Origin: Phlebotomus papatasi
Lineage: Eukaryota; Arthropoda; Insecta; Diptera; Psychodidae
DNA length: 64,000 nucleotides
Direction: 5' to 3'
Assembly (NCBI RefSeq): GCF_024763615.1
Contig: NC_077223.1
Span: 64,356,627-64,420,626, forward strand
Each line of letters begins with the position of its first letter. Position 1 is the stretch's first letter. The notes under the pieces are model-generated. The model was not told the DNA's origin. It did not search any database and was given only the letters and a program-made list of their open reading frames with translations. Positions 23,701 to 31,542 of the stretch are shown here, in pieces. A program made the position numbers and the translations under genes.

Positions 23701-26700
23701 CAAATTAGTTTTGCGTAAGAGTATTATAAAATTTTCAGCAGATAATCTCCGTAGCTAATACCATAGATACTAGTAGATGTATTCACATTAAATCTGCATT
23801 TTTTTTAGGAAGATAATCTCTAAGATAATTGTGTGAAAGTTTTAATTGACTTCCAATTGTCTAGTTATAGGCAAACTTTTTCAATTGAAAATTTTTTGAC
23901 TTGATTTTTCTTGCAGTAAGTGAAATGGATGCTGGATTGGCAGAGTTGGAAGTCTATGCTACATCCCCGATAAACCACAATCTTCCAGTTAATGTTGTGC
24001 AAAAGAGAGATGGAAATTACTCAATAGAGTTTACACCTCGCATGGCGGGTCCATACAAAGTGAACGTTCTCTACGGAGGAGAACCCGTTAACGGAACCCC
24101 CCTGACTTTTACCGCATCTCCAGCTGGACAGTCCACCAAATCCGATGCTCGAGCATCAGGTAATGGACTCGAAGTGGCACAACGCGGTAAGGAGAACTCT
24201 TTCATCGTCTACTGTCCTACAACTCCAAATGTTCTTGTTGAACGGGCTGACATGCAAGGAGAAAGGATTGAACCCAAGACAAAGTCTTTGGGTAACAATG
24301 AATGGAGGATTTCTTATACAATTTTATCGGTGGGATTGTATGAGATCCGGGCAAGTTGTCCAAACAAAGGCCCCTTGCCGGGTTCTCCCTGGACCATTGC
24401 TTGCATCGACACCAATAAAGTTATCCCAGTTGGAGGCTGGGGACAATTGCTGGATAACGAGGGAAGGCTTGTCCTTCCGGCTCGAATCATCTTCGATACA
24501 AGTCAAGCTGGTCCTGGTGAACTATCTTGCGCAATAGACGGAAGAGAATTAGGTAGGTACCGTAGATGCGAGTGACTTTGTCCTCCGTGGATGACTTTGA
24601 CCCCTTTGACCCTTCCCCCTGTTCGTACACTGAGAAGAAAACGGGGGTGCGATTAACTTGTTTTCCTCATAACTTTAACATTTTTTAGGTATAAAAATAT
24701 ATCAACATTTTTCAAGAGGGAGATATTTAGGTGAAATTGTGTACACCACTCAAGGGGTAACTCATATTGAGAAACTCTCGTCAATTGTCCGAGACCCGCT
24801 TCGCTAAACCCGAGAAACCCACTTTTTGCATCGCGAAACCCGAGAAACCCAATTTCTGCATCGCGAAACCCGAGAAACCCAGTGTCTGCATCGCGAAACG
24901 CGAGAAACCCAAGAATTGTATCGCGAAACCTGAGAAACCCAAAAATTGCTTCGCTAACCCGAGAAACCCATTGTCTGCATCGCGAAAATCGAGAAACCCA
25001 AGAATTACATCGCAAAACCCGAGAATCCCAGTGTCTGTATCGCGAAACCCGAGAAACCCAGTGTCTGCATCGCGAAACCCGAGAAATCCAATTTCTGCGT
25101 CGCGAAACCTGAGAAACCCAAAAATTGCATCGCGAAACATGAGAAATCTAAAACCCTTATCAAAAAAAATGGGAATGAGTTACCCCTTGACACCACTTCT
25201 ACTTCTAGGCACTTTCACGATTTGTATGGCAGAGGCCCTCGCACTTCCAAAACTTCGCAACACTCTCAAAAATATGGCGATACTTCCAGCACTTCTTGCA
25301 CTTCATGCAATTCTCATACTTAGAAATCAGTAATTTATTTAATCTGATGAACAATCTACTTAGGAAAACTTAAAAAAATCTCGAGAAGTTAATTTTTACA
25401 CATATTTTTAAATTTTTTTCTTATATTTTGATTTTCTAGCACCAGATGAAGGGGTATCAACATATTTTGAATTTTCCTAAGAGACTAATGAAGCTATTTT
25501 TGGAAAATATAGTTTCTAGAAAAACGTAATTACGTTTGTAATTATTGAAACTGTGCTGAAAAGTGTGCAAGAGGCTAAAAGTACGAGTGCAACAACTAAT
25601 TCAGCACTTCACACGTAACTTCACTTTTTATTAAGCTTGATTCTCACTCTGGTTTCAAAATCCTTTCAAATTAAAAGGAACGGTTTTTGATGATTTTACT
25701 AATCAATTTTTGCAACAAGCTTGGATATTTTTTTCTGGATCTTTTTCGTTATTGTTATATTAGATCAATTTCTCATCACCTGTCGATAATCGATCCAGAA
25801 AAAGTTCTTCATCGCAATATAAGGGAAGTGTACCACGGATCGGAATGTTAAGAGACATGCTCCATATTTAGCTGAAAATATGAGACCTAAAATACTCTTT
25901 GGTAGTTTTTCATATGCCAGTTGATACATTGCTGATCCATTTAACTATTTCCGTGTATTTACACTTTTGTTATTTACGGAAATGACTAATATATTGGTTT
26001 AAATTTTAAATGCAAGCATGCAGTATGTTCCACGGATCGGAAGGGGTGAGTCACAGATTGGCAGACGTTTTTGATGAGGATTCTTCTGTTTGCTTGACAT
26101 CCAAATCAGTCTATAAGACTTCAGTGAAGCTTTTTCGTCATCCTTACACTGTGTACTGTATATTCACACGAAAAAAACTTCTAAAATTGTCTAACTTCAT
26201 GAATTTCTCACTGGTAAATAGTTCTTTCACAACAAATATATCCAATAATGGCCGCGAAGATAACTGACTTTTCAGGAACACAAGTGTGCCGATCCGAGGA
26301 ACAAATGGAACAAAACGTATTTGTTCGCAAAAAATAATTTATTTTCCATTATTATTGCCGACATTAATAAAAAGGTGCACTTATAGTAAAATTAGAATCA
26401 CTAAGTAATAATTTTTTAATTAACACGGATTTGTAAATCATTTTTTTAATCAAAAATAATTTCTGATATTCTCACAAGTTCTCACGTGAAATTTTAAGAA
26501 AGCGATGATTGGCGTATTTCTGGCTAAAACCCTGATACAGTGGTTTAATAAATGAGGCAATAGAAAACAAAGTTCTTAGAAAATATTAGAGTAAATTGAT
26601 TCTGTAGATTAAAATGAACCAACATAATGCAAAATCATTGCTAAAATGCAGTGAATAATTATCAAAAAAATATTTTATTTCGGGTTTCCGATACGCGGTA

Positions 26701-29173
26701 TAGCCTTTCGATCCGAGGAACACTGACGATCGCTGGAACCTTATCAGGCGAAAAATAGTCACATTTATAAAGTTCCCCATATTCCTTGAACTGAAAGAAT
26801 GTGGTGGCACCCATGTAAAGAGCTTTTAAACACATCCAAGCTTTTCTAAATAGCTTAATATGATATAATTATTGTTTTCCAACATAATGCCAATTTCTTC
26901 AATTGTTATTAGACCTTTCCAAAATTAGTCTAATAATAAAATATTACAAACGCATCTTTTCATCCTTTATTTGATAAAAGTCCTTAAAACCATAAATCGT
27001 TTTTTTTTAAGAAGACTTTTGGCATGAAGAGATGTAATACACTAATAAAATCTTTCCAGTATATGCAAAAAGGTGAACAAAAATGGTAGAGGTGACCTAT
27101 GGGACACCCTTTAACGACATTCGCGAAAAAGTCCCATGAATTTATGCAATCACCCTTATACATATACATATTTACAATAAATTAGAAAAAAATTGTATAA
27201 AATTTAAAAAAAGTCAACTACAATAGCTATGTCATTATTTGCGAGCCATTACATGAATTTGAAATTCGTGCAAAAATGAAGGAAAATTATTATTATTTAA
27301 CTGAGTATTTCCTCGGAAAAATTGCAATACAATTAAGCTATAATAAATTTTAGTGTATTTGCTCCATTTATTGTCCTAATCGAACTTAAGAATTTCAACA
27401 AATCTTTTCAGTTTACCGCCCGAATTAAAAATCTTAACTAACTAAAAGTAACGTAGTCTGAAAGATACGTAATTAGATAAAAAAAACTTTATATTTGAGC
27501 ACTCCCACATCCAAAGGCTTCCATGCACTTCATTTTCACCAGTACACCACTTCAGACCTTAATATCCCCCCTTGACATTTTCTAATGTTAATTTTACACC
27601 TTTTTATGGGTAAAATTAACATGAGAAAGAGTAACTTTAACCCATAATACACATAAAAAGCATAATATTTGCACCGATTTCGGATCAATACTGCAGGGTA
27701 AAATAAACATTTCCGGAATGTTATTTTAAGTTTTTCGTACTTCTCTCAGTGTGCAAAGGTTTCCTTTAATTCTAGCACTTAAGGATGGTGTTTACCGATC
27801 CGGTTTACCATGTCTGATCGATGAAAACCATTCTTACACATTAGAATTATAAAATAAAATTTACGAACAGTAGAGCGACAAAGTCATCCGTACGGTATAT
27901 TTTGGAGAAAAAATTGTCCTCAGAAGATAAATAAGTATTTTTTGATCCCTGGTTTTAGCTGTAGACAAGCAGTCTGATGATAAATCTAGGATTCATATTC
28001 CGGCTGATGGTTTAACAACTGGTGAACACATCTTTGATTTGACCTGGAACGGAGTGCCTGTAACTCAAAGTCCTCACCATGCCTATGTCACATCTCAGCA
28101 AGTTGCAGACAAAGTCGTTCTCACGGGTCGTGGCTTGGCAGCTGCTCAAGCCAATGAACCTGCACACTTCACAATCGATGCAACAGCTGCATCTCCTGGT
28201 CGCCCGGACGTCAGCTTAATGTACCAGGATAATGTAGTAGTTCCCGTAACTCTCAATCAACCCCGTCCCAGCGAAGCTCTCTGGTTAGCCTCCTACACAC
28301 CCACACGATCATCCCAAGGACCCCTGAATCTCATAGTACGATGGAATGGACGAATAGTCAAAGGATGTCCTCTGAGTGTTGCCGTTGGATCCTCTGTAGA
28401 TGCCTCTAAGGTTCTGTGTTCAGGAGAGGGCCTTCGGCATGGAGTTGTCGGAAGGGAAATTAAGTCTTGGATTGACACCAGACGAGCTGGTCCCGGAGAA
28501 CTTACAGCCCATTGTACAGGACCCAGGAAGGTGGCTTATTGCGAACTTTACGATCATGGAGATGCCACATTCACACTCAATGTGAAACCCCAAGAGGCGG
28601 GAAGGCATTTGCTGACCATAAAGTATGGAGGGCAGCACGTAACAGGCTCACCGTTCTCACTTCGAGTAGCTGGGGCACCTGATGCCAGTAAAGTTCGCGT
28701 CTATGGTCCGGGTAAGTAACTCTGATGTATTTCTTAGTACTCAGCTTGAAAGTTTCTATTTGGACAAATAGAGAACTGATGAAACATCGTTAAAGTTTCA
28801 CTACCCCTCTACGAGAATCTTGACTTGCGCACTACCTGAATAAGGGGTGAACTAATCGATTTTCTTTAATTTTCTTCTAGGCATCGAGCACGGAGTCCTT
28901 GCTACATTCCAGAGTCGCTTTATATGCGACACCCGGGGTGCTGGAGCAGGTCAACTTACGGTTCGGGTCAGGGGTCCGAAAGGAGCTTTCAGGGTGGAAA
29001 TGCAGCGTGAGAGCCAGAAGGACCGCACCATTCTCTGCAAGTACGATCCCACGGAGCCCGGTGATTACCGCGTTGAGGTCAAATGGGCAGGAGAACTAGT
29101 ACCAGGCTCACCCTTCCCAGTAATGATTTTCGACACAGAGGAAGAACTGAGGCGCTTCATGCAGGGCATCTGA
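2131..29173 (+). CDS. jbug: Jitterbug-type filamin (3 CH domains, ~23 filamin repeats), 5' partial
   Basis: Coding sequence joined from 2131-2781, 3505-3989, 4272-5315, 5388-6130, 9606-9773, 17712-18944, 20028-20176, 20290-22360, 23137-23265, 23917-24552, 27959-28711 and 28881-29173. The lengths sum to 8355 nt, which is 2784 codons plus TGA with no internal stop, and every junction has GT and AG. Domain order: CH1 (N-terminal part missing), CH2 (~90-193), CH3 (~197-295), filamin repeats 1-3 (~300-568), a Ser/Thr/Pro-rich linker (~570-950), then about 20 filamin immunoglobulin-like repeats with their usual PGSPF-type strand-G motifs. Three CH domains and many repeats fit insect Jitterbug rather than Cheerio, which has two CH domains. 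By homology it is an actin-binding cytoskeletal scaffold. The start codon lies outside the window; the in-frame ATG at 2101 sits before a splice acceptor and is probably not used. Confidence 0.95.
2782..3504 (+). other. jbug: jbug intron 1 (723 bp)
   Basis: Bounded by GTGAGT and ACAG. Short open frames at 2981-3227 lie inside it, but they overlap in two frames and have no domain character. I see no repeat or other feature in it. Confidence 0.85.
3505..3989 (+). CDS. jbug: jbug coding exon 2: rest of CH3, first filamin repeat
   Basis: It continues CH3 with TDWNDGRVFSEIIKGLGG and ends the domain with HLGIMAYAAHLQWVP, the C-terminal CH helix. Filamin repeat 1 then starts near SNLIAVHLESTSGRVGEPTH. 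The acceptor is ACAG at 3501-3504 behind a T-rich tract; the donor GTAATT at 3990 splits a codon after two bases (phase 2). A minus-strand frame across 3723-4115 is only an antisense shadow of this exon. Confidence 0.95.
4272..5315 (+). CDS. jbug: jbug coding exon 3: filamin repeats 1-3 and start of linker
   Basis: It completes repeat 1, encodes repeats 2 and 3 (strand-G motifs QGGPFTCAVFD and KGSPYIMRV), and then changes abruptly near 4840 into a Ser/Arg/Tyr/Thr-rich linker with many SP dipeptides (ERDVYSPKSPSPSKS). It begins and ends in phase 2 and is 1044 nt long, so it could be skipped in frame. The donor GTAGTA at 5316 is weak. If the 72-nt intron is retained, a TAG at 5317-5319 ends the protein right there, giving a short form with the actin-binding region, three repeats and part of the linker. 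Confidence 0.93.
5388..6130 (+). CDS. jbug: jbug coding exon 4: Ser/Thr/Pro linker and start of filamin repeat 4
   Basis: It encodes residues about 727-974. Most of it is low-complexity linker (repeated SSP, SPR and SPL motifs) that probably acts as a flexible hinge and possible phosphorylation region (inference). A better ordered segment around SWDAINKTKHILSHNSLESL stands out inside it. From about 6055 the filamin fold resumes with GARAIFVQNIPNGALGRPVE. The acceptor is AAGTAG, where AG at 5384 and AG at 5387 could both serve and both keep frame. The donor is a strong GTAAGT at 6131, phase 1. Confidence 0.92.
7389..7647. mobile_element. TIR element, diverged
   Basis: The left end reads AACCTACCAAGACCGG and the right end CGGTCGGTAGGTT, which are imperfectly complementary. 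The interior is AT-rich with a small GC-rich patch (GAGCGAGCGCG) near 7600. It is non-coding. It may be a degraded MITE. Confidence 0.45.
8500..8665. repeat. Diverged tandem duplication, ~89-bp unit
   Basis: AAAAAGAGT(A)TTAATTACATCGATAT occurs at about 8503, and AAAAAGAGTAAGAATTACATC at about 8592. Both are followed by a hairpin-like ATTCAACTCT...AGAGTTG segment. This gives two copies of one unit with many substitutions. Confidence 0.5.
8818..9133. mobile_element. Hairpin element (AAGCC...GGCTT family) split by a TTAA element
   Basis: The outer pieces are 8818-8838 (TTAAGCTGAGAGATGGCTTAA) minus the shared TTAA, and 9069-9133, which ends TTAAGCCATGTCTCGGCTT. The same GTCTAATCATTA core and the same ends occur in the copies at 58953-59044, 45694-45782 and about 46100-46190. 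Here the element is interrupted at its inner TTAA by the insertion at 8835-9068. Confidence 0.7.
8835..9068. mobile_element. TTAA-flanked piggyBac-like MITE, nested
   Basis: TTAA at both ends, with TIRs CTCTTTCGCGTCTTTAGGGT on the left and its exact complement on the right; they continue inward imperfectly (CCCCGGGTCAT). It is 234 bp and non-coding. The TTAA duplication is supported by the uninterrupted homologue near 45705, which has a single GGCTTAATG where this copy has GGCTTAA...TTAATG. Confidence 0.8.
9606..9773 (+). CDS. jbug: jbug coding exon 5: core of filamin repeat 4
   Basis: A 56-codon exon encoding DGSRAGSGNLEILVNGGRVT and continuing to FNGETVP, the usual central strands of a filamin repeat. 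The acceptor TTTGCAG ends at 9605 and the donor GTGAGT starts at 9774. Both ends are phase 1, so the exon is symmetric. It is isolated between introns of 3.5 and 7.9 kb but joins cleanly to EFE on the left and GSPWHIEV on the right. Confidence 0.93.
12502..12886. mobile_element. TA-flanked MITE (GGATAAGTGTGCC family), copy 1
   Basis: The termini are GGATAAGTGTGCCAAATT and its complement AATTTGGCACACTTATCC, flanked on both sides by TA. The interior contains the pairs GGCCACCTTTTT and AAGGTGGCCGAAAT, and a GCTTCGACAAACGAGATGA segment. A second copy in the opposite orientation lies at 58214-58655. TA target site and size suit a Tc1/mariner-type MITE. Confidence 0.85.
15790..16530. repeat. Diverged dispersed repeat with GTCGATATC...TACCGTTT motif
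   Basis: The motif AAAAGTCGATATCTCTTACC at about 15998 recurs as AAAGTAGATATTTGTTACCG near 16391 and as a variant near 15796. The same phrase (CCGCAAGTCGATATC) occurs in the large element near 33137, so these are pieces of one dispersed family. Boundaries are uncertain. No coding capacity is seen. Confidence 0.4.
17288..17589. mobile_element. Foldback element F1 with hammerhead-like hairpin module
   Basis: About 300 bp, flanked by TTAA (17288-17291 and 17586-17589), with arms of more than 100 bp that pair almost throughout (TTAAGAAGTGAAAACA... and ...TATTTTCACTTCTTAA). Each arm, read outward, carries CTGAAGA, one base, a 5-bp stem, a 6-nt loop, then GAAACGTTGGC. In the right arm (about 17498-17533) the stem is perfect, GGAGC with GCTCC. 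It is non-coding; a 92-residue minus frame spans it only because it is palindromic. Confidence 0.85.
17712..18944 (+). CDS. jbug: jbug coding exon 6: filamin repeats 4 (end) to 9 (start)
   Basis: It starts with GSPWHIEV, the last strand of repeat 4. It then carries repeats 5-8 in full, with boundaries at GGPLIAKVYD, GCPFVCAVAD, GTPFVAKSYD and GCPISVAVSG, and opens repeat 9. The acceptor CCAACAG ends at 17711; the donor is GTTAGT at 18945. It is 1233 nt and phase 1 at both ends, so skipping it keeps the frame while removing about four and a half repeats. A 24-nt complementary pair lies in the two flanking introns (see findings). Confidence 0.95.
18945..20027 (+). other. jbug: jbug intron 6 (1.1 kb)
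   Basis: Bounded by GTTAGT and TTCCCAG. It is mostly unique AT-rich sequence. Positions 19767-19790 are the perfect reverse complement of 10111-10134 in intron 5. No exon or transposon was recognised in it. Confidence 0.85.
20028..20176 (+). CDS. jbug: jbug coding exon 7: second half of filamin repeat 9
   Basis: It encodes PLGQSVPAQVHLTSDGMFKA followed by PRSVGEHRVSVTVMGQPTAG and SPYSAK, the end of repeat 9. The acceptor TTCCCAG ends at 20027 and the donor GTAAGT starts at 20177. It enters in phase 1 and leaves in phase 0. It is too short and too divided to be obvious as a long open frame but is clear from its fit to both neighbours. Confidence 0.94.
20290..22360 (+). CDS. jbug: jbug coding exon 8: filamin repeats 10-17, the largest exon
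   Basis: It starts with VYDVNAIKVKNVSSGTVGKP directly after the short intron 7. Repeats 10-14 are regular (GSPFNCKIS, GSPFLLKAY, GSPFSCPIS, GSPYSCNVFD, GSPFHVEV). Repeat 15 (about NIQHCQVGG to TRTVNVFD) is shortened. Repeat 16 ends in an atypical SAKPLEITVVPP, and repeat 17 is cut at HKVGQCLI. The donor is GTAAGG at 22361, phase 1. The frame runs on past the donor into an intronic foldback element, which should not be counted as protein. Confidence 0.95.
22361..23136 (+). other. jbug: jbug intron 8 (776 bp), mostly foldback element
   Basis: Bounded by GTAAGG and TTTGCAG. Nearly all of it is the foldback element at 22392-23064. A 14-bp direct repeat CTACATTAAATTAT is present at 22379-22392 and 23092-23105, and may be a target duplication or a remnant of the original intron. 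Confidence 0.85.
22392..23064. mobile_element. Foldback element F2, ~267-bp arms, with hammerhead-like module
   Basis: The left arm 22392-22658 and right arm 22799-23064 are nearly exact reverse complements around a 140-bp centre. The ends read TAATGAAAATAGGAAG and CTTCCTATTTTCATTA. Because of the symmetry the same peptide (KMKTSSGCVRVVYPF) appears on both strands; it is not a real protein. The outward-reading module is CTGAGGA, A, GGCGC stem, 7-nt loop, GCGTC, GAAA (left arm, minus strand; about 22476-22520). The right arm has one mismatch in that stem. Confidence 0.88.
23137..23265 (+). CDS. jbug: jbug coding exon 9: end of filamin repeat 17, start of 18
   Basis: A 43-codon exon reading EVLHQSKPLPGSPFTCESFE then PSKVTLHSVPRGLVKVHNQI. 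The acceptor TTTTTGCAG ends at 23136 and the donor GTAAGT starts at 23266. It is phase 1 at both ends. In its correct frame there is no upstream ATG, and a longer run in another frame here is spurious. Confidence 0.92.
23917..24552 (+). CDS. jbug: jbug coding exon 10: filamin repeats 18-20
   Basis: It continues repeat 18 (SEMDAGLAELEVYATSP ... NGTPLTFTASP), encodes repeat 19 (ending PGSPWTIACID) and opens repeat 20 (TNKVIPVGGWGQLLDNEGRL). The acceptor TTGCAG ends at 23916; the donor is GTAGGT at 24553. It is phase 1 at both ends and 636 nt, so it is another symmetric exon. Confidence 0.94.
24785..25155. repeat. 30-bp minisatellite, about 12 units
   Basis: The unit is TCGCGAAACCCGAGAAACCC followed by a variable 10-bp part (for example AGTGTCTGCA or AAGAATTGCA). 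Copies are 29-30 bp and partly diverged. Since the period is a multiple of three and the unit lacks stops in several frames, long open frames appear on both strands (a KPEKP-type decapeptide on plus, an FRDA-type on minus). It lies inside an intron of jbug and has no splice or start context, so these frames are best treated as non-coding. Confidence 0.92.
25826..26720. repeat. Cluster of GTTCCACGGATCGG-type TIR fragments
   Basis: CCACGGATCGGAA occurs at about 25834 and about 26030 in plus orientation, and the complementary GATCCGAGGAAC at about 26291 and about 26710. This suggests two nested or adjacent elements of one MITE family, but I cannot pair the ends with certainty. Confidence 0.5.
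27959..28711 (+). CDS. jbug: jbug coding exon 11: filamin repeats 20 (end) to 22
   Basis: It starts with AVDKQSDDKSRIHIPADGLT, completing repeat 20 (QSPHHAYVTS). Repeat 21 follows (KGCPLSVAVGS), then repeat 22 (GSPFSLRVAGAPDASKVRVY). The acceptor GGTTTTAG ends at 27958 and the donor GTAAGT starts at 28712, phase 1 on both sides. Intron 10 in front of it is 3.4 kb and contains the 30-bp minisatellite. Confidence 0.94.
28881..29173 (+). CDS. jbug: jbug coding exon 12: last filamin repeat and stop
   Basis: It encodes the last repeat from IEHGVLATFQSRFICDTRGA through VPGSPFPVMIF, then the charged tail DTEEELRRFMQGI and TGA at 29171-29173. The last repeat of filamins is the dimerisation repeat in vertebrate family members; whether that holds here is inference. 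The acceptor TTCTTCTAG ends at 28880. Confidence 0.95.
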
Positions 29174-29310
29174 AGATGACGAAAATGGTTCAATGGAGGA
29201 AGACACTAACACAATTGCTGTATTATTTTTCTCTTATTTTACAACGAAAATTTCTTATACAAAAAAAAAAACAAATAAATTTTATATAATAAAATACATA
29301 TTTGGTTAAT
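29174..29310 (+). promoter_or_regulatory. jbug: jbug 3' UTR with polyadenylation signals
   Basis: The sequence after the stop is short and AT-rich. AATAAA occurs at 29274-29279 and again at 29288-29293, about 100-120 nt past the stop, followed by T-rich sequence. The exact cleavage site cannot be read from sequence; the end given is approximate. Confidence 0.75.
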
Positions 29311-30590
29311 GAATAATAATCATATGACTTTGATTGGCTCTGATTTTATCATAATGTCTTCTTCAAGCAGACCCTTTTGCTGATGCATTGGGGGAAGAAC
29401 AAGAATCAATACTAGAGAATGTTTCCCTACCCAATCAATTGTCTTGCTCAATTTCACCCTCAACGGAATCAGATGGGCAAATTAAGAACATGCGGAAATT
29501 CTATATAGCAATCCCTGCACACGAAGGGCCTGGGTAAACATTTTACATTTTGTGTAGCTGGGTGAGAATACTCGTCCGAGGAAGGCACATATAGCGCTCA
29601 TTGATTATGAAAACAATTAAAGAAGAAGCCTATAAATATTTATCAGGATGAATTGTGATAAATTTTCATGAATTGCTATTGTTTCTCCTGATTACAGCGT
29701 ATTATTGTTATATTCTCTTCATTAAATGTGTATTTTCTGCAGATTTTTCCACGGTTGATATCACAAATAAAGGGTTGAACAGATGAAAGCCACATAATTG
29801 GTTCTGGAAGTGTTGCTACGGAAATCTCATTTAAATGAACCAACATAATAATTTTCCATTGATGAATTACGAGGAAACTCTGGTGAATTTCCAGAATTCA
29901 TCCTTTCAGAAAGGATTCCCCATAAAGACCGTCATAATTTCTGTAATAGGCTCAGGTAATTAATTAGGGTAGGTTTCTTTAGAATTTAAATTGGTATTTA
30001 GGTGCCTAAACAAACTTTACACCATTTGTATTTTATTTTTAAAAAGAAATTATCCGGATGTATTAAAAATGTTTATTTACAAATAATTAACATTGTTAAA
30101 TATCTACATTTTCAGTGGAAATTCCACCACATGGATGACATGAAAGATATGGAAGACATTGATTCTGTAATAAAATTTGAAGAAATAAGTAGTTTAATAT
30201 TGCGTTTGATAAAAGTATTATAATAGAATTTTAGTAAATTTTCAAAAACAAAAATAAATAATTAGAGATGCTTACAGAGATTGTAGACCTTTTATACTTG
30301 TCCAAGTGCGAAATTTACCGGCTGAGAGTTGCGTTTCACTCTTAATCCAAAGTAAGATCCTACACTGTCCATTACGAGATTAAAGCCAATAAATTATATT
30401 AACAAACCTTAGAATTATGTCTTTCTTAAAGTTATAATCAGGGCGTAATTCGTTACATGGTCGGAAGTGGTGATTGAAATTTTTTTTATATAAATTGCGA
30501 AAATGAATATCACAAGGAAGTGGTTTTCATATAATATAATTCGCATATTATACCCCTAGGCTATTATTTGATGTAAAATATAATCAATAC
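29311..30590. other. Intergenic, no feature recognised
   Basis: AT-rich, apparently unique sequence downstream of jbug. A short plus frame at 30002-30223 has no domain character. I see no RNA gene, tandem repeat or clear TIR here. Confidence 0.6.
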
Positions 30591-30970
30591 TGATAAAGGG
30601 GTGCCAGTGTGTCTCGCCTTTGCGAAATGCTTGAATTTGTGACTTGGATGCTATAACCAAAAACCAGTCTTATATCATTTGCATGTAAGTTTTTTAGATG
30701 TACAAGTTTTCATGAGTTTGAGAATTTCGTAATTACTGGAATTTGTTTTTAAGTTTACCGGCATTTTGAGAAAATTTGAACCGATTCATAAATCCAGGAT
30801 AACAGCCGAAAATATTTCAGAAACAACACAATTGAATTTCGGATGAAAAGTAATTACCGGTTTCTAAACCTACTCAAAACCGATTAAAGGGATTTAATCA
30901 TAACTGCCTGATTGTGAAATCTGCTTTCTAGAAACTTTTAATATTTAACCTCAAAAAGGTTAAAAACCGG
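30590..30970. repeat. Dispersed repeat with AACCGG/ACCGATT motifs, copy 1
   Basis: It begins with a GCGAAATGCTTGAATTTGTG phrase near 30628 and contains GAACCGATTCATAAA and related CCGGTTT segments. The same phrase combination (a tag like GAGTTCGAGCATTTC beside GAACCGGTTCATAACCGATA) occurs at 52020-52275 and 55670-56345. Boundaries are approximate. Confidence 0.45.
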
Positions 30971-31542
30971 TTATTGAAATGATTTTATGACATTCTTCGT
31001 ATATGATCAATATTGCCGTCTAACCGTTTTCTACTTCCTAGAAAGCACAGAACTGTAGGCCATCAGTAGGAGCTCAGTGAACACTAGCAGAAAAAAAGCA
31101 GCGTTTTCAGCATTTTGTTTTACTGAGTCGATCAGCAAAAATACGCTGACCGCTCAGCAGTCCTTGAACAAAAAGTGCTAACCAAATACATAGAAATGGC
31201 CCTGGCTCGCGGCTGGGAGGGTGTATAGAAAATCCAAAATAATGACACTAGGGTGAATGGTGGAAAGCAAGACACTTAAGAAAAAATTCAATTTCAAATG
31301 AATTTTTAAACTGAATAAATAATTATTTTTTACCATTTTTTGTATCATGGGATTTTTTGACAAATATTTTAACAGAATCTTAACAGTTGTTATTAAATAT
31401 TGCAACCAAATAATCGGAAAATTCACGGAAATTAAAAAATAACACATTTTGAAAAGATGGACAAAATTTTGGAAAGTTGGACATAGTGATATTAATAACA
31501 AAATATCATACAAAAGGGACAGATAATCCTAACCGGCTTATG

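Larger units (their letters stand above)
24553..27958 (+). other. jbug: jbug intron 10 (3.4 kb)
   Basis: Bounded by GTAGGT and GGTTTTAG. It contains the minisatellite (24785-25155), a cluster of TIR fragments (25826-26720) and a small palindrome near 27583-27622 (TGTTAATTTTACACC paired with GGTAAAATTAACAT). The remaining parts, about 25350-25820 and 26820-27560, show no supported feature. Confidence 0.8.

Noticed and set aside
24785..25155. CRISPR array
   Set aside because: The units are contiguous diverged tandem copies without unique spacers, in a eukaryotic intron.
24767..25333. 188-codon plus frame and overlapping minus frames over the 30-bp repeat
   Set aside because: They arise from a stop-free tandem unit inside a jbug intron; there is no conserved domain, start context or splice site.
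24628..27755. CACTGAGA words at both ends as TIRs of a 3-kb element covering the minisatellite
   Set aside because: Only eight bases agree and the adjoining sequence does not pair.
31178..31513. 111-codon minus frame
   Set aside because: Low complexity, AT-driven, and overlaps the likely edge of a transposon.
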